From assembly GCA_021781835.1 (NCBI GenBank), contig JAJXWD010000032.1, positions 1-33,048 of the forward strand: 33,048 nt of DNA, written 5' to 3'. Below are positions 7,720 to 15,022 of the stretch, piece by piece. A model generated the notes under the pieces. That model saw nothing but the letters and a program-made list of their open reading frames with translations, did not search any database and had not been told where the DNA came from. A program made the position numbers and the translations under genes. The DNA comes from Pseudomonadota bacterium (GTDB lineage Bacteria > Pseudomonadota > Alphaproteobacteria > Acetobacterales > Acetobacteraceae). Each line of letters begins with the position of its first letter. Positions within the stretch are counted from its first letter, which is position 1.

Positions 7720-8105
7720 CCGCCCCGTGGCGCTGGATCACCCCGGCGCTGGTCTATACCATCCACGACCGGCAACTTGCTGAACATGGCGGCCCAGAAG
7801 GCATAAGGGACCAGAACGCGGTAGAGTCGGCCCTCGCGCGCCCGCGCAACCTGGCCGCCTATGGTTCACCAGACGCGCCCGCCCTGGCCGCTGCTTATGC
7901 CTATGGCCTGGCGCGCAATCATGGTTTTGTAGATGGCAATAAGCGAACGGCCTGGATCATCGCCCGCCTGTTCCTGGCCGATAACGGGCACAGCATGAGC
8001 TTTGACAAGGCCGAGGCCGTGCGGGCCATGGAAGGTTTGGCGGCGGGCACGCTGACAGAAGATGACCTGGCGGCCTGGTTTCGAGCCAGGATCGTGAACG
8101 GATAG
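7716..8105 (+). CDS. Doc-family (death-on-curing) Fic-fold toxin
   Basis: This 129-aa protein carries the Fic/Doc core motif HGFVDGNKR at residues 69-77, matching the HxFx(D/E)xNK(R) consensus with catalytic His69. Doc of phage P1 phosphorylates EF-Tu and arrests translation; the same activity is likely here, but the motif alone cannot separate Doc kinase from AMP-transferring Fic activity. The length is that of Doc. GTG 7716 overlaps the antitoxin stop. It probably stabilises the element against loss. Confidence 0.88.
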   Translation: MTAPWRWITPALVYTIHDRQLAEHGGPEGIRDQNAVESALARPRNLAAYGSPDAPALAAAYAYGLARNHGFVDGNKRTAWIIARLFLADNGHSMSFDKAEAVRAMEGLAAGTLTEDDLAAWFRARIVNG

Positions 8106-8141
8106 CCAAACCGCGCGGCACCTGCCCTGTGCACGCAAAAA

Positions 8142-8163
8142 GCCGGGGCGATTACGCCCCGGC
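8142..8163 (-). terminator. Rho-independent terminator of the resolvase gene
   Basis: A perfect 9-bp GC-rich stem (GCCGGGGCG/CGCCCCGGC) with loop ATTA is followed on the minus strand by five T residues. It sits between the convergent doc and resolvase genes and suits the minus-strand transcript best. Confidence 0.8.
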
Positions 8164-8194
8164 CCACACGGTTCAAACACGGGCGATCTTGCGG

Positions 8195-8746
8195 CTAATT
8201 CTTGGCCCGGCTCAGGATACGGTAAACGCTCGGGCGCGACACCCCAAGCCGCCGGGCAATCTCGGTTGCCCCCACACCATCAGCATTCAGCTTGCGCACC
8301 TGCTCAGCATCGATTGAAGGCGCCCGCCCCTTATAAACCCCCGCCTCCTTGGCCGACGCGATGCCTTCCAGTTGACGTTCGCGCCGCAAATTGGTCTCGA
8401 ATTCCGCAAACACCCCCAGCATATCGAAAAACGCCTTGCCCGCCGCCGTGCCCGTATCAACCGGCTGCTCGGTCGCCCGCAGCGTCACATTTTTTGCCTT
8501 GAGGCCCGAGACAATAATTTGAAGATCGTGCATCGAACGCGCCAGGCGGTCGATGCGGGTGACAACCAGGGTATCACCAGGGCGCAGGAATTCGAGGAGC
8601 GTGGTCAACTCTGTGCGCGCCTTCATCGATGTGCCGCTTGCCTTTTCGGAGCGGACAATCTCGCAGCCCGCCGCTTTGAGGGCCGCCAACTGCACGGCAA
8701 GGTTCTGGTCGGTGGTGGAAACACGGGCGTAACCGTAAGTGGCCAT
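8195..8746 (-). CDS. Serine recombinase (small resolvase/invertase)
   Basis: The 183-aa protein is a small serine recombinase. The catalytic serine is Ser10 in YGYARVSTTDQN; the family arginines are visible in VVTRIDRLARSM, and residues 130-150 form the long E helix (VFAEFETNLRRERQLEGIA). The C-terminus is a helix-turn-helix (VGATEIARRLGVSRPSVYRILS). Start ATG 8746 has AAGGAC 8 bp upstream; a longer reading adds 21 residues without similarity. Size and domain order fit Tn3-type resolvases and Hin/Gin invertases alike. In this element it could resolve multimers of a replicating circle. No transposase and no clear invertible segment are seen. Confidence 0.93.
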   Translation of the reverse strand: MATYGYARVSTTDQNLAVQLAALKAAGCEIVRSEKASGTSMKARTELTTLLEFLRPGDTLVVTRIDRLARSMHDLQIIVSGLKAKNVTLRATEQPVDTGTAAGKAFFDMLGVFAEFETNLRRERQLEGIASAKEAGVYKGRAPSIDAEQVRKLNADGVGATEIARRLGVSRPSVYRILSRAKN

Positions 8747-8794
8747 GTCAGCGGGTCCTTTTGTCTCGTTTGGCTCTAGACCCTCTCTGCCTAT

Positions 8795-8860
8795 TGTATT
8801 GCAATTCAAAAAGCAACCCTAATAATACACAAAAAGTGTCTCGCCAGGGCTGTATTGCAA
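8795..8860. promoter_or_regulatory. Possible recombination or operator site upstream of the resolvase
   Basis: The 10-mer TGTATTGCAA occurs twice (8795-8804, 8851-8860) with AAAAAG runs between and after them in the short gap between resolvase and helicase genes. Resolvases usually act at a res site next to their own gene, so this AT-rich gap is the natural candidate; the sequence is not a clear match to a known res site. Confidence 0.3.
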
Positions 8861-8882
8861 AGGTATACCCAAAAAGAACAAA

Positions 8883-10751
8883 CTACGCGCCCGCGCCGTC
8901 ATCGAGATCATCCACCCCGGCCCCCAAAATGGTGGAGCGCACCTCGAACAGCCGCATGTTCTTTTCAACCCCCGGCGGGCGCCGCAACACGGTCGATTTT
9001 CCGTCCCGGTCGCGGGTGATGTGGCCCGCATCGGCCAACACCTTCACCGCCGCCCGGAAATCCAGCCCGAGCAGAGCCTCGGCCATTGCTTCGCGCGTCA
9101 GATAATACCTCCAATAGCCCTTGCCGTCCTCTTCCTCGATCCACCGCCGCCAACCCGCGCGATGCTGCACCGCCCCCCTCTCGACCGGCGCCGTCTCGGC
9201 CACAATGTCACCCTCTGAGTTAGGGCGTTTGTCTCTTTCCCACTTCTCGAACCTTGAAATACCATGGGCACCCACAAAGGCCCGAAGCTGCTCAATCGCC
9301 TGCATATCCTCACGCGCGCCAGACGATCCCCGCGCCGCCAGCCACGAACGAAACAGCCGCGCAGAGGCTTCCTCGGCCACACCGGCAGGCCAGCCAGTCA
9401 CACCAACCTCACCGGCCAATTCGCCCGCCAAGGCAACCAGCGCAAAGCGCCGCGCGACATCGCTCACCTGATTGGCTGCGCCTGGATGAATGCTCAGCCA
9501 TGCCGCAACCATATCATTCAAACGCTCCCTCAGTCTGTCCGAGTATTTTGGATCGGCTCCGAGATGTTGAATTATGCCCCGCACGAAGGCCGGTCCCGCC
9601 GTGCCGTAACACCGCTGCAAATCGCGCTGCAAAGCCGCAAGAAACATGGGGACACTCTCTTCATCATGCACCTGCTCAATCGCCTCAAAGCCAACCCCGA
9701 CGAAACGAACCTCCTGCCCGGCTTTCACCGTTTGCCTGGCTTCCGCCGCCTTTTGGGCCAACCCAACCTCACCAGTGCTCAAAAAAATCAGCCGCCAGGT
9801 GACTTGCTCTCTTGCCAAGCCGTTGCGGTCCGATCTCAATTTTGCAACACCGTTGCCGAGCATGTAGGCGGTGTTGCCAATGCTCTTGCCGTCCGTTTGC
9901 CCCAGCTCATCGATGCACAAAAGCGCGTCATTATGCGCGGCGGCCACAGCTTCCAAACCGTTGTCAGTTGAACGCCACGATTTAACAAACCCATGCGCGC
10001 CGTCTTTTTGGGTGCCACCCCAAACGCTGGCCGCCGCACGCAGAACCGTGGTTTTTCCGCCCTTGCTTTTGCCCTCCAGGTGAAATCCACCGCCTTCATT
10101 GCCGGTCAATGTCAACAGCGGCCCAGCGAAAGCGCATGAGATGGCAAAAACCATGCTCGTATTCCCCACCGCTACCGCCGCGACTTTCCGCTGCCAGTCA
10201 TCCAGCGTGCCCGCAGAGGCATAGAGCGCGTGACCGCGCGCGGCGGCCTGCAAAATCACTCTTTGATGCCCTTCGCCAATCACCTGGTTGGGCAGCACGA
10301 ACACGCGCGCCGTGCCGATCTGGTGCCAGCCGGTACGGCCCACCACACGGGCGCGGGTTGGCGTTGCAATTGTGTTTAAGTAGGCGGCAAACGTTTGGCG
10401 GCTTTTCAAGTCCGACATAGCGGTTAGACCACCAGCCGACAGGCGGGCACGCAACTCGCCGCATTCCCCGGCAAACATTTCGCGGCCAAAAACTTCCTCA
10501 CGAAGGTTGCCGTCCCGGTCTTTCCACGACAGCAGAAGCCCATAATTGTTTGCCTCATCGATCGTTTCCGCCTCAACCTTGAACGGGGCGCAAACCCAGA
10601 ACAGTTCGCGTTCGCGGCGGTAGAGACCATCTTCGAGCATCACCAAATCCCGCCTGGCCGCCTCGGGCACAATACTCGGCGGGGGCACGATTTCGGCGGT
10701 TTCGATTGCTTTGCGAACGGCGTTCGCGCCGCCTGTTCTTGATTTTGTCAT
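8883..10751 (-). CDS. DUF927-domain replicative helicase/ATPase
   Basis: The 622-aa protein matches the DUF927 family of plasmid and phage helicases. Walker A is GKSKGGKTT (residues 227-235), Walker B ALLCIDEL (276-283), followed by a sensor-like FLSTGE (323-328). The N-terminal 200 residues hold the DUF927 leader, with W142 in the GRTGWH motif; the last ~100 residues look like a winged-helix region (AVKVLADAGHITRDRDGKSTVLRR). Its ATG overlaps the TGA of the Toprim gene (ATGA), so primase and helicase are coupled: together they would do what the P4 alpha protein does in one chain. A GCGAACGGCGTTCGC palindrome lies in codons 9-13. Confidence 0.87.
   Translation of the reverse strand: MTKSRTGGANAVRKAIETAEIVPPPSIVPEAARRDLVMLEDGLYRRERELFWVCAPFKVEAETIDEANNYGLLLSWKDRDGNLREEVFGREMFAGECGELRARLSAGGLTAMSDLKSRQTFAAYLNTIATPTRARVVGRTGWHQIGTARVFVLPNQVIGEGHQRVILQAAARGHALYASAGTLDDWQRKVAAVAVGNTSMVFAISCAFAGPLLTLTGNEGGGFHLEGKSKGGKTTVLRAAASVWGGTQKDGAHGFVKSWRSTDNGLEAVAAAHNDALLCIDELGQTDGKSIGNTAYMLGNGVAKLRSDRNGLAREQVTWRLIFLSTGEVGLAQKAAEARQTVKAGQEVRFVGVGFEAIEQVHDEESVPMFLAALQRDLQRCYGTAGPAFVRGIIQHLGADPKYSDRLRERLNDMVAAWLSIHPGAANQVSDVARRFALVALAGELAGEVGVTGWPAGVAEEASARLFRSWLAARGSSGAREDMQAIEQLRAFVGAHGISRFEKWERDKRPNSEGDIVAETAPVERGAVQHRAGWRRWIEEEDGKGYWRYYLTREAMAEALLGLDFRAAVKVLADAGHITRDRDGKSTVLRRPPGVEKNMRLFEVRSTILGAGVDDLDDGAGA
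10713..10727. promoter_or_regulatory. GCGAACGGCGTTCGC palindrome, copy 1 (inside helicase 5' end)
   Basis: A 6-bp inverted repeat GCGAAC/GTTCGC with centre GGC lies 24-38 bp after the helicase start codon. Identical copies flank the tape-measure promoter (18820-18834, 18863-18877) and a copy with one mismatch lies at 15063-15077. It is a probable binding site of an element regulator. Confidence 0.5.
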
Positions 10752-11785
10752 TCTGCCCTCAACAAATCATTCATGTCGCTTCTCAAGCCCAAAGGTGAGC
10801 GCGCGATTTTTACCGTCCGCCCCTGGGCCGCGAAGCGTTCAGCCGCCGCGCGTAAAGCATTGTCCGCCGGTGAACCTGGCGCGTCATTGTCGGCCAGAAT
10901 GACGATAGTGGAGATGGCGGCGGGCAGGTCGATGGCCTTCATGTTGGCCAGGTTCACAGCACACAGGGCGCGATATTCCGGCGCGGCCAGAACGGCACTC
11001 AGGCAAGTTTCGATGCCCTCGCCCAGTATAAGCGTTTCATTTGGCCGCGCGGCGGCCAACGGCACAGCAGAGGCGCCGCGCCAGAGGCGGATGGCGCCAC
11101 CCGCAACGCGCCCCAAGCTCATCTTTGGCGAAATCAGCGGCGCCTTGGCCCATACCCCTTTATCGTTCTGGCTAACGAAGGTGCGATGAACGCCGATCAT
11201 TCGGCCGTCATCCGCTGTTATAGCCGCGATCATGGCGGGGTAATTCCGCCGGGCTTCTGGCACCCAAAGGCCAGGGTGAAATCGTAACGCGCGTGGCTGG
11301 CGGCCCAGCGCGGCCAGGTCGATGCCACGGGCGGCCAGATAAAGCGCGGCGGGCGTGCCAGCTAGGCGCTGCTCGGCGGCGGCAAAGATAGCCCGCGCCT
11401 TTGCTATACGCTGTTCCTGTTCGGCATCTCGCTCCTCGTCATCGGCCCGGCGGCTGGGCGGCGGCGCCACCTGCGCGCGGGCCGGGCGTGGGTCATTCGA
11501 GAGGCCGAGCCAGCTTCGCGCCCATTCAAGCGCGGCTTTTACATCGCCCCCGCAGCGCGCCAGGCGCACCAGGTCGAGCGCGTCACCGCCGACACCAGTT
11601 GCGAAGTCCTGCCAGATGCCAGCCTTGCTACCGTATAAGCGAACGCCCAAGGATTTGCCTCTGCTTCCGTCCAAGCCGCCCGCGCGCCACTCGGCGCCTT
11701 CCCTGTGCCCACCTGGAAGCAACTCGCGCGCCAATTCAGGGGCACGCCCGGCGAGAAGCCGGGCGATTTCACGGGCATCACGCAT
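10748..11785 (-). CDS. Toprim-domain DNA primase
   Basis: This 345-aa protein is a P4/plasmid-type primase. The C-terminal Toprim domain has the glutamate motif LILGEGIET (residues 252-260) and the DxD motif VILADND (295-301). Before it lies a region typical of Toprim_3-type primases (ALYLAARGIDL, LRFHPGLWVPE). The N-terminal 90 residues contain GIWQDFATGVGGDALDLVRL, a motif also seen in such proteins, but no zinc-finger cysteines. It overlaps the upstream gene by 8 bp and the downstream helicase by 4 bp. It presumably primes replication of the excised element. Confidence 0.88.
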   Translation of the reverse strand: MRDAREIARLLAGRAPELARELLPGGHREGAEWRAGGLDGSRGKSLGVRLYGSKAGIWQDFATGVGGDALDLVRLARCGGDVKAALEWARSWLGLSNDPRPARAQVAPPPSRRADDEERDAEQEQRIAKARAIFAAAEQRLAGTPAALYLAARGIDLAALGRQPRALRFHPGLWVPEARRNYPAMIAAITADDGRMIGVHRTFVSQNDKGVWAKAPLISPKMSLGRVAGGAIRLWRGASAVPLAAARPNETLILGEGIETCLSAVLAAPEYRALCAVNLANMKAIDLPAAISTIVILADNDAPGSPADNALRAAAERFAAQGRTVKIARSPLGLRSDMNDLLRAE

Positions 11786-12128
11786 GAGGTTCCATCATCC
11801 GCAGCAGCATTATTAAGCTCGCAATCGAGAGCACCGCATTCTCAAGCTGCTCGAACAGGGCATAACGATCATCCCCGGCGCCGTATTCGAGAAGCTCGGC
11901 GGCAACTGCCTCGGCAGACTGCGCCGACGCATGAACCGGATCGGGAATTATCCATTCCGGAATCGCACGATCTGGCCGCCATGCGTCACAGCCTTCCGCG
12001 CCAACCATGATATTGCGCTTTTCATGCGCCAACCTGGCCGCGTCGCGCAGCACCTCGGCAAGCCAACAGCGCAGATTGAGGTATTCGTCATTCGGGCCAA
12101 GAGCGCCCAATCTCACCACATTGCTCAT
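11778..12128 (-). CDS. Hypothetical protein in the replication operon
   Basis: The 116-aa acidic protein (MSNVVRLGALGPNDEYLNLR start) is not recognised. It looks helical, with a hydrophobic stretch near the C-terminus (LSIASLIMLLRMM). Its start overlaps the AlpA stop (ATGA) and its 3' end overlaps the primase start by 8 bp, so it is translated as part of the AlpA-primase-helicase operon. A role in replication or in regulating it is inferred from position only. A longer open frame upstream overlaps AlpA and is rejected. Confidence 0.75.
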   Translation of the reverse strand: MSNVVRLGALGPNDEYLNLRCWLAEVLRDAARLAHEKRNIMVGAEGCDAWRPDRAIPEWIIPDPVHASAQSAEAVAAELLEYGAGDDRYALFEQLENAVLSIASLIMLLRMMEPHA

Positions 12129-12364
12129 GCCGCACCCCCAATCTGGGCGGTGCTCCGCACAGTGCGCCCGGCGGCCCAATCGCGCAGCGCCTGCTCGGTG
12201 TAGCCAACGCGGCGGCGCCCGATCCGCACGAACTCCGGCCCTGTGCCCTGCTGGCGCATCAAATCCCAGGTGCGCCGGGAGATGCCCCCAGCGCGCAACC
12301 GGGCCTCTTCGTTGCTCAAAATCCGAAACCCACCAGGCGGCGGCACTTCTCTGCTGTCTTTCAT
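12125..12364 (-). CDS. AlpA-type helix-turn-helix regulator (excisionase-like)
   Basis: The 79-aa protein has a MerR-like winged helix: LSNEEARLRAGGISRRTWDLMRQQG, then GPEFVRIGRRRVGYTEQALRDW, matching the AlpA/HTH_17 family used by P4-like satellites and islands as excision and replication regulators. ATG 12364 (with AAAGGG upstream) is preferred over a TTG at 12379. It is the first gene of the replication operon. The usual AlpA role, activation of integrase-driven excision, fits the P4-type integrase at the other end. Confidence 0.85.
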   Translation of the reverse strand: MKDSREVPPPGGFRILSNEEARLRAGGISRRTWDLMRQQGTGPEFVRIGRRRVGYTEQALRDWAAGRTVRSTAQIGGAA

Positions 12365-12456
12365 AAAATACCCTTTCAATGCGGCGATATGCCGAACGGG
12401 GCAGTTTATGGGCTAGGAACCGCATCCCGCGCATTCCATTTAATAATTGACCGGGA

Positions 12457-13356
12457 TTAAATGGCACAGACAGCCTCACGCGGGATCAATTTCAACCCCT
12501 GCTCTCCTTCTTGGATATCCCAATGCTTCCCTAATTTGCCGCGCAGCCTCTCGTAAATTGCGCGCTTAGATTGCCCTTCAACTTTGCGCTGACTTGTTAA
12601 GTCCGCCACAGCTTCCGTGAGAAACTTAAAGCGCCCAGCGTTCGCTTTCGCATTTATAATGTCCCTGAGACACTCAAGATTTTTACGATCATCAATTTCC
12701 TTTCGACCCGACTTGCCTTTAGGCTTTTTCGCTGGCGCTTCGATCTCACAGCTTGCATCCGCCGCGCGGCGGGCCTCGGCTTGTGGCGCCGACCGCACGC
12801 TCTCGGGCGCGGCCAGCATCACGCCGACAAGCTCCACCACCTCGGCATTCTTCCTTGTGGTATCAGTGTATAATTCGACCTTTGCGGTATCGGCGAAGAA
12901 CTCGAGAACGGCGGTATTGTCACGGCGCTTGATAAACCAGCTCATATGCCATAGCGCCGGGTCGATTGGTTCGAGTTTCCGCGCCCCCCGCCCAAACCCA
13001 TGCGCGACGATCTGACCGGATTTGAGCGCCTCAATCAGCGGCCCAACGGCGCACACAAAGGCCGCGTCCGCGTTGTTTCTGGGCGCGATCTCCCTTTGCC
13101 CGGCGTCATAGGCATCGCCGGTCAGCAACGCCCCCAAAGGTGGGCGGCGTCCATGACCAGCGTCCGGCTGCTCGATAAAGCGGCGGAAAAACAGGCGCAC
13201 CCAGCGCCGCCCTTCGTCAGGGAGCAGAACAAAACCGCCCTCAAGCCGCTCAGGTTCACAGTCAATCACCCCCGCCTGTTCGGCCAGGCGGTCGAGCGCC
13301 ACCGCCAACGGCAGGCCGCAATAATCCTGGGGACTGAACTTCTGTTTGGCGATCAT
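12457..13356 (-). CDS. Hypothetical protein, 299 aa, possible DNA-binding role
   Basis: I do not recognise this protein. Residues 1-200 look globular with aromatic-rich patches (RRWVRLFFRRFIEQPD, LWHMSWFIKRRDNTAVLEFF). Around residues 200-225 is a Lys/Ser-rich linker (APAKKPKGKSGRKEIDDRK), and the C-terminus is basic (LTSQRKVEGQSKRAIYERLRGKLGKHW), compatible with nucleic-acid binding. It lies alone, upstream of the AlpA operon with a 92-bp gap, so it could have its own promoter. ATG 13356 has GGAG upstream. Candidate roles are replication initiator at the iterons or a DNA-binding regulator; neither is shown. Confidence 0.75.
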   Translation of the reverse strand: MIAKQKFSPQDYCGLPLAVALDRLAEQAGVIDCEPERLEGGFVLLPDEGRRWVRLFFRRFIEQPDAGHGRRPPLGALLTGDAYDAGQREIAPRNNADAAFVCAVGPLIEALKSGQIVAHGFGRGARKLEPIDPALWHMSWFIKRRDNTAVLEFFADTAKVELYTDTTRKNAEVVELVGVMLAAPESVRSAPQAEARRAADASCEIEAPAKKPKGKSGRKEIDDRKNLECLRDIINAKANAGRFKFLTEAVADLTSQRKVEGQSKRAIYERLRGKLGKHWDIQEGEQGLKLIPREAVCAI

Positions 13357-13599
13357 CCGGCTTCACTCCGGGGGCTCTTCACGTGGGTAAGGTGCCCAGG
13401 CGGGCCGCGCGTGAAGGTCGCGGCGTTCGGGGATCAGCCTAGCCTGGGCTTCTCAGAATGCTTTTGTGAGCGTTTCGGTCAAGCCTCATCTGCCTTTTTT
13501 CGCAAAGATGCTTGACCGGCCTTGATATTCTCAAAAACCACCCGCGCGGGTTTTTCGAACGATTCGAGCGAAGCCGCCGCGCGGCGGCGGCAAATCGCC
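13357..13599. other. Gene-free gap with an imperfect dyad and a short terminator
   Basis: GTCAAGC (from 13479) and GCTTGAC (ending 13515) form an imperfect hairpin with CATCT/AGATG inside. Downstream the stem ACCC-GCGC-GGGT (13538-13553) is flanked by A and T runs. No frame here has coding character; open frames on both strands overlap one another and the repeats. Confidence 0.5.
13536..13555 (-). terminator. Weak bidirectional terminator after the small-gene operon
   Basis: Stem ACCC/GGGT with a GCGC loop, T5 following on the plus strand and GG-T5 following on the minus strand. It lies 45 bp after the last stop codon of the operon 13600-14524. Confidence 0.45.
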
Positions 13600-13854
13600 T
13601 TATTCCCGGCGCCCATCGCAAACGCGATCCAGGGCGTCCAGCGCCTCGCCCAAGCGCTCCAAATGCGCCTCAACGCTGGCGGAAATCTGCTCTACCGCCG
13701 CCCGCGCCCGGTCGGCCTGCATCAAGTCAGCGGCGGGTTCGCGAGCGATAAGCTGGAGGCCGTACACAAGCTTTCGCGCGGCGTTCAAAGCCAGCCACGC
13801 GGAATTGCTGGCGTCCTTCACGCCCGGCGGGGGCGGTTCGGCTTCCAAGCTCAT
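13600..13854 (-). CDS. Hypothetical protein, 84 aa
   Basis: This is the third gene of a coupled three-gene operon; its ATG overlaps the preceding stop (ATGA). The sequence is mostly helical and charged (LMQADRARAAVEQISASVEAHLERLGEALDALDRV), which suggests a small coiled-coil. No family is recognised. The tight coupling supports that it is real. Confidence 0.65.
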   Translation of the reverse strand: MSLEAEPPPPGVKDASNSAWLALNAARKLVYGLQLIAREPAADLMQADRARAAVEQISASVEAHLERLGEALDALDRVCDGRRE

Positions 13855-14120
13855 GGTGCCGCGCCCTTTTTGCCGCCCAAGGCCGCAACCTCGCCCACCC
13901 AGCCGCTCAGCTTTTCCAAATCCGCCGCAATTTGGTCAAAGGTTTCCGTCTGAATTTCGGCAATGGCCTCGATTGAAGGCAAAAACTCCGGGTGGCTGCC
14001 CTCGTCACTTGCAACCATGAAGCCCAGCGCAGAGGCCAAGTTCTGTATGCGGCCAAGCCCCACCTCAACGGCGCGCACGTGCTCAACCATGGCGCCAGCC
14101 GCCATCAAAATCTTGCTCAT
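13851..14120 (-). CDS. Hypothetical protein, 89 aa
   Basis: This is the middle gene of the coupled operon, overlapping both neighbours with ATGA. Start MSKILMAAGAMVEHVRAVEVG is chosen because ATG 14120 overlaps the upstream stop. Residues 50-75 look like an amphipathic helix (IEAIAEIQTETFDQIAADLEKLSGWVGE). Like its neighbours it resembles a small helical bundle. No function is recognised. Confidence 0.65.
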   Translation of the reverse strand: MSKILMAAGAMVEHVRAVEVGLGRIQNLASALGFMVASDEGSHPEFLPSIEAIAEIQTETFDQIAADLEKLSGWVGEVAALGGKKGAAP

Positions 14121-14524
14121 TGAACGCCCCCCAAGCTGCCGTCCCCGGCGTAAATGCTGACCAAACCGGCGAAATCCAGGCTGCACATCGGCAGCAGGGC
14201 ACGCAAAACACTCGTCAGGGTCAGATAGGCGCCCTCGTTTTTTGGCTCATCGCATTGAGCCCGCAAAACGAAAACCTGCACTATGGCGTCCGCCAGATTG
14301 CGGGCAGGCACGCTCATCACCGCTTCCTCTATAGCTTGAACCTCGCGCCAGAGCGCATCAACGCGCTTATCCCCGAGCCTGCGCCGGATCAACTGCTCGG
14401 CGTGGCTTTCGTACAAAGCGGGCAGGGCCGCAGCGAGATCATAAGCCGTCACGCGCGGCGGCATGGGCGGGAGGCTGGCGGAAACATCGGGCGACGTGCT
14501 ACGCGCCCCACCAACTTGAGTCAT
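14117..14524 (-). CDS. Hypothetical protein, 135 aa
   Basis: This is the first gene of the small-protein operon. ATG 14524 is preferred over ATG 14533 because the AGGAG ribosome-binding site (14534-14538) is 9 bp from the former and adjoins the latter. The protein is mostly helical (YDLAAALPALYESHAEQLIRR, ALWREVQAIEEAVMSV) with no recognised family. It is transcribed divergently from the XRE gene, which has repeated operators in the shared gap, so this operon is the likely target of that regulator. Confidence 0.65.
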   Translation of the reverse strand: MTQVGGARSTSPDVSASLPPMPPRVTAYDLAAALPALYESHAEQLIRRRLGDKRVDALWREVQAIEEAVMSVPARNLADAIVQVFVLRAQCDEPKNEGAYLTLTSVLRALLPMCSLDFAGLVSIYAGDGSLGGVQ

Positions 14525-14550
14525 GGGTGTCATCTCCTAACTCGGGTTTT

Positions 14551-14602
14551 GGCCAGGGCGAGGCTCCTACCCCTCGCTCTGGCCGCTTCGCAGCTTGCGA
14601 AG
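14551..14602. promoter_or_regulatory. Two stacked hairpins in the divergent gap of the XRE regulator
   Basis: A 13-bp stem with one G-T pair (14551-14563 with 14572-14584, 8-nt loop) is followed at once by a perfect 7-bp stem CTTCGCA/TGCGAAG with loop GCT (14586-14602). No T run follows in either direction, so these are not simple terminators. Confidence 0.55.
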
Positions 14603-14615
14603 TCGTCAAATTCTA

Positions 14616-14665
14616 TGTCATAAAAGACGACATTAGCAAGGGCTGTGTCATGAAAAACGACATTA
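14616..14665 (+). promoter_or_regulatory. Twin operator-like repeats over the XRE start
   Basis: Two 20-bp direct repeats, 14616-14635 and 14646-14665, 18 of 20 identical and 30 bp apart. Each holds an imperfect dyad TGTCAT-N5-ACGACA. The second overlaps the start codon at 14650, which suggests autorepression by the XRE protein. Confidence 0.6.
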
Positions 14666-14901
14666 TCCCGGCACAGCTAAGGGCCGCTCGGGCTTTAATC
14701 GGCTGGTCGCGGGACAAACTGGCCGAGAACGCGGGCACCACAGAGCGCACGATTGCTCGAATAGAGGACGGCCAAACAAACCCCAGGCGCTCGACAGCCT
14801 CGGCCATTCGAGCGGCCCTCGAGGCGGCGGGCGTTCAATTCATTCCCGAGAATGGCGGCGGCGCTGGCGTGCGCCTGGCCAAGCCGGGCGATGGCGAATA
14901 A
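14650..14901 (+). CDS. XRE-family helix-turn-helix transcriptional regulator
   Basis: The 83-aa protein is almost entirely one HTH_3 domain: PAQLRAARALIGWSRDKLAE, then GTTERTIARIEDGQTNPRRS and TASAIRAALEAAGVQFIPENGGG, the last being a common tail of XRE regulators. ATG 14650 has AAGGG upstream; an upstream in-frame extension crosses the hairpins and operators and is rejected. Divergence from the small-protein operon and the twin dyads over its start suggest a switch between the two transcripts, as in lysogeny control modules. Confidence 0.85.
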   Translation: MKNDIIPAQLRAARALIGWSRDKLAENAGTTERTIARIEDGQTNPRRSTASAIRAALEAAGVQFIPENGGGAGVRLAKPGDGE

Positions 14902-14902
14902 A

Positions 14903-14998
14903 GCCGGTTTCGTGTAAAACGGCATTCGCACCCGCAACACTGCCGCAAGGCAGAGCCGGGCTTGGAAGACCCCGCAAGGGGCCGGTTCAGGACCAAGC
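14903..14998 (+). ncRNA. Candidate structured RNA or structured 3' region after the XRE gene
   Basis: Three stems follow the XRE stop and precede a terminator: GCCGGTTT/AAAACGGC (14903-14923, one mismatch); CTGCC-GCAA-GGCAG (14940-14953); and GCTTGG/CCAAGC (14960-14965 with 14993-14998) enclosing CCCC-GCAA-GGGG (14970-14981). The two GCAA loops are stable GNRA tetraloops, which suggests selection at RNA level. Whether it is a separate RNA or a 3' UTR cannot be told. Confidence 0.4.
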
Positions 14999-15022
14999 GA
15001 TGACAAGCCCCCTAGACCGCAA

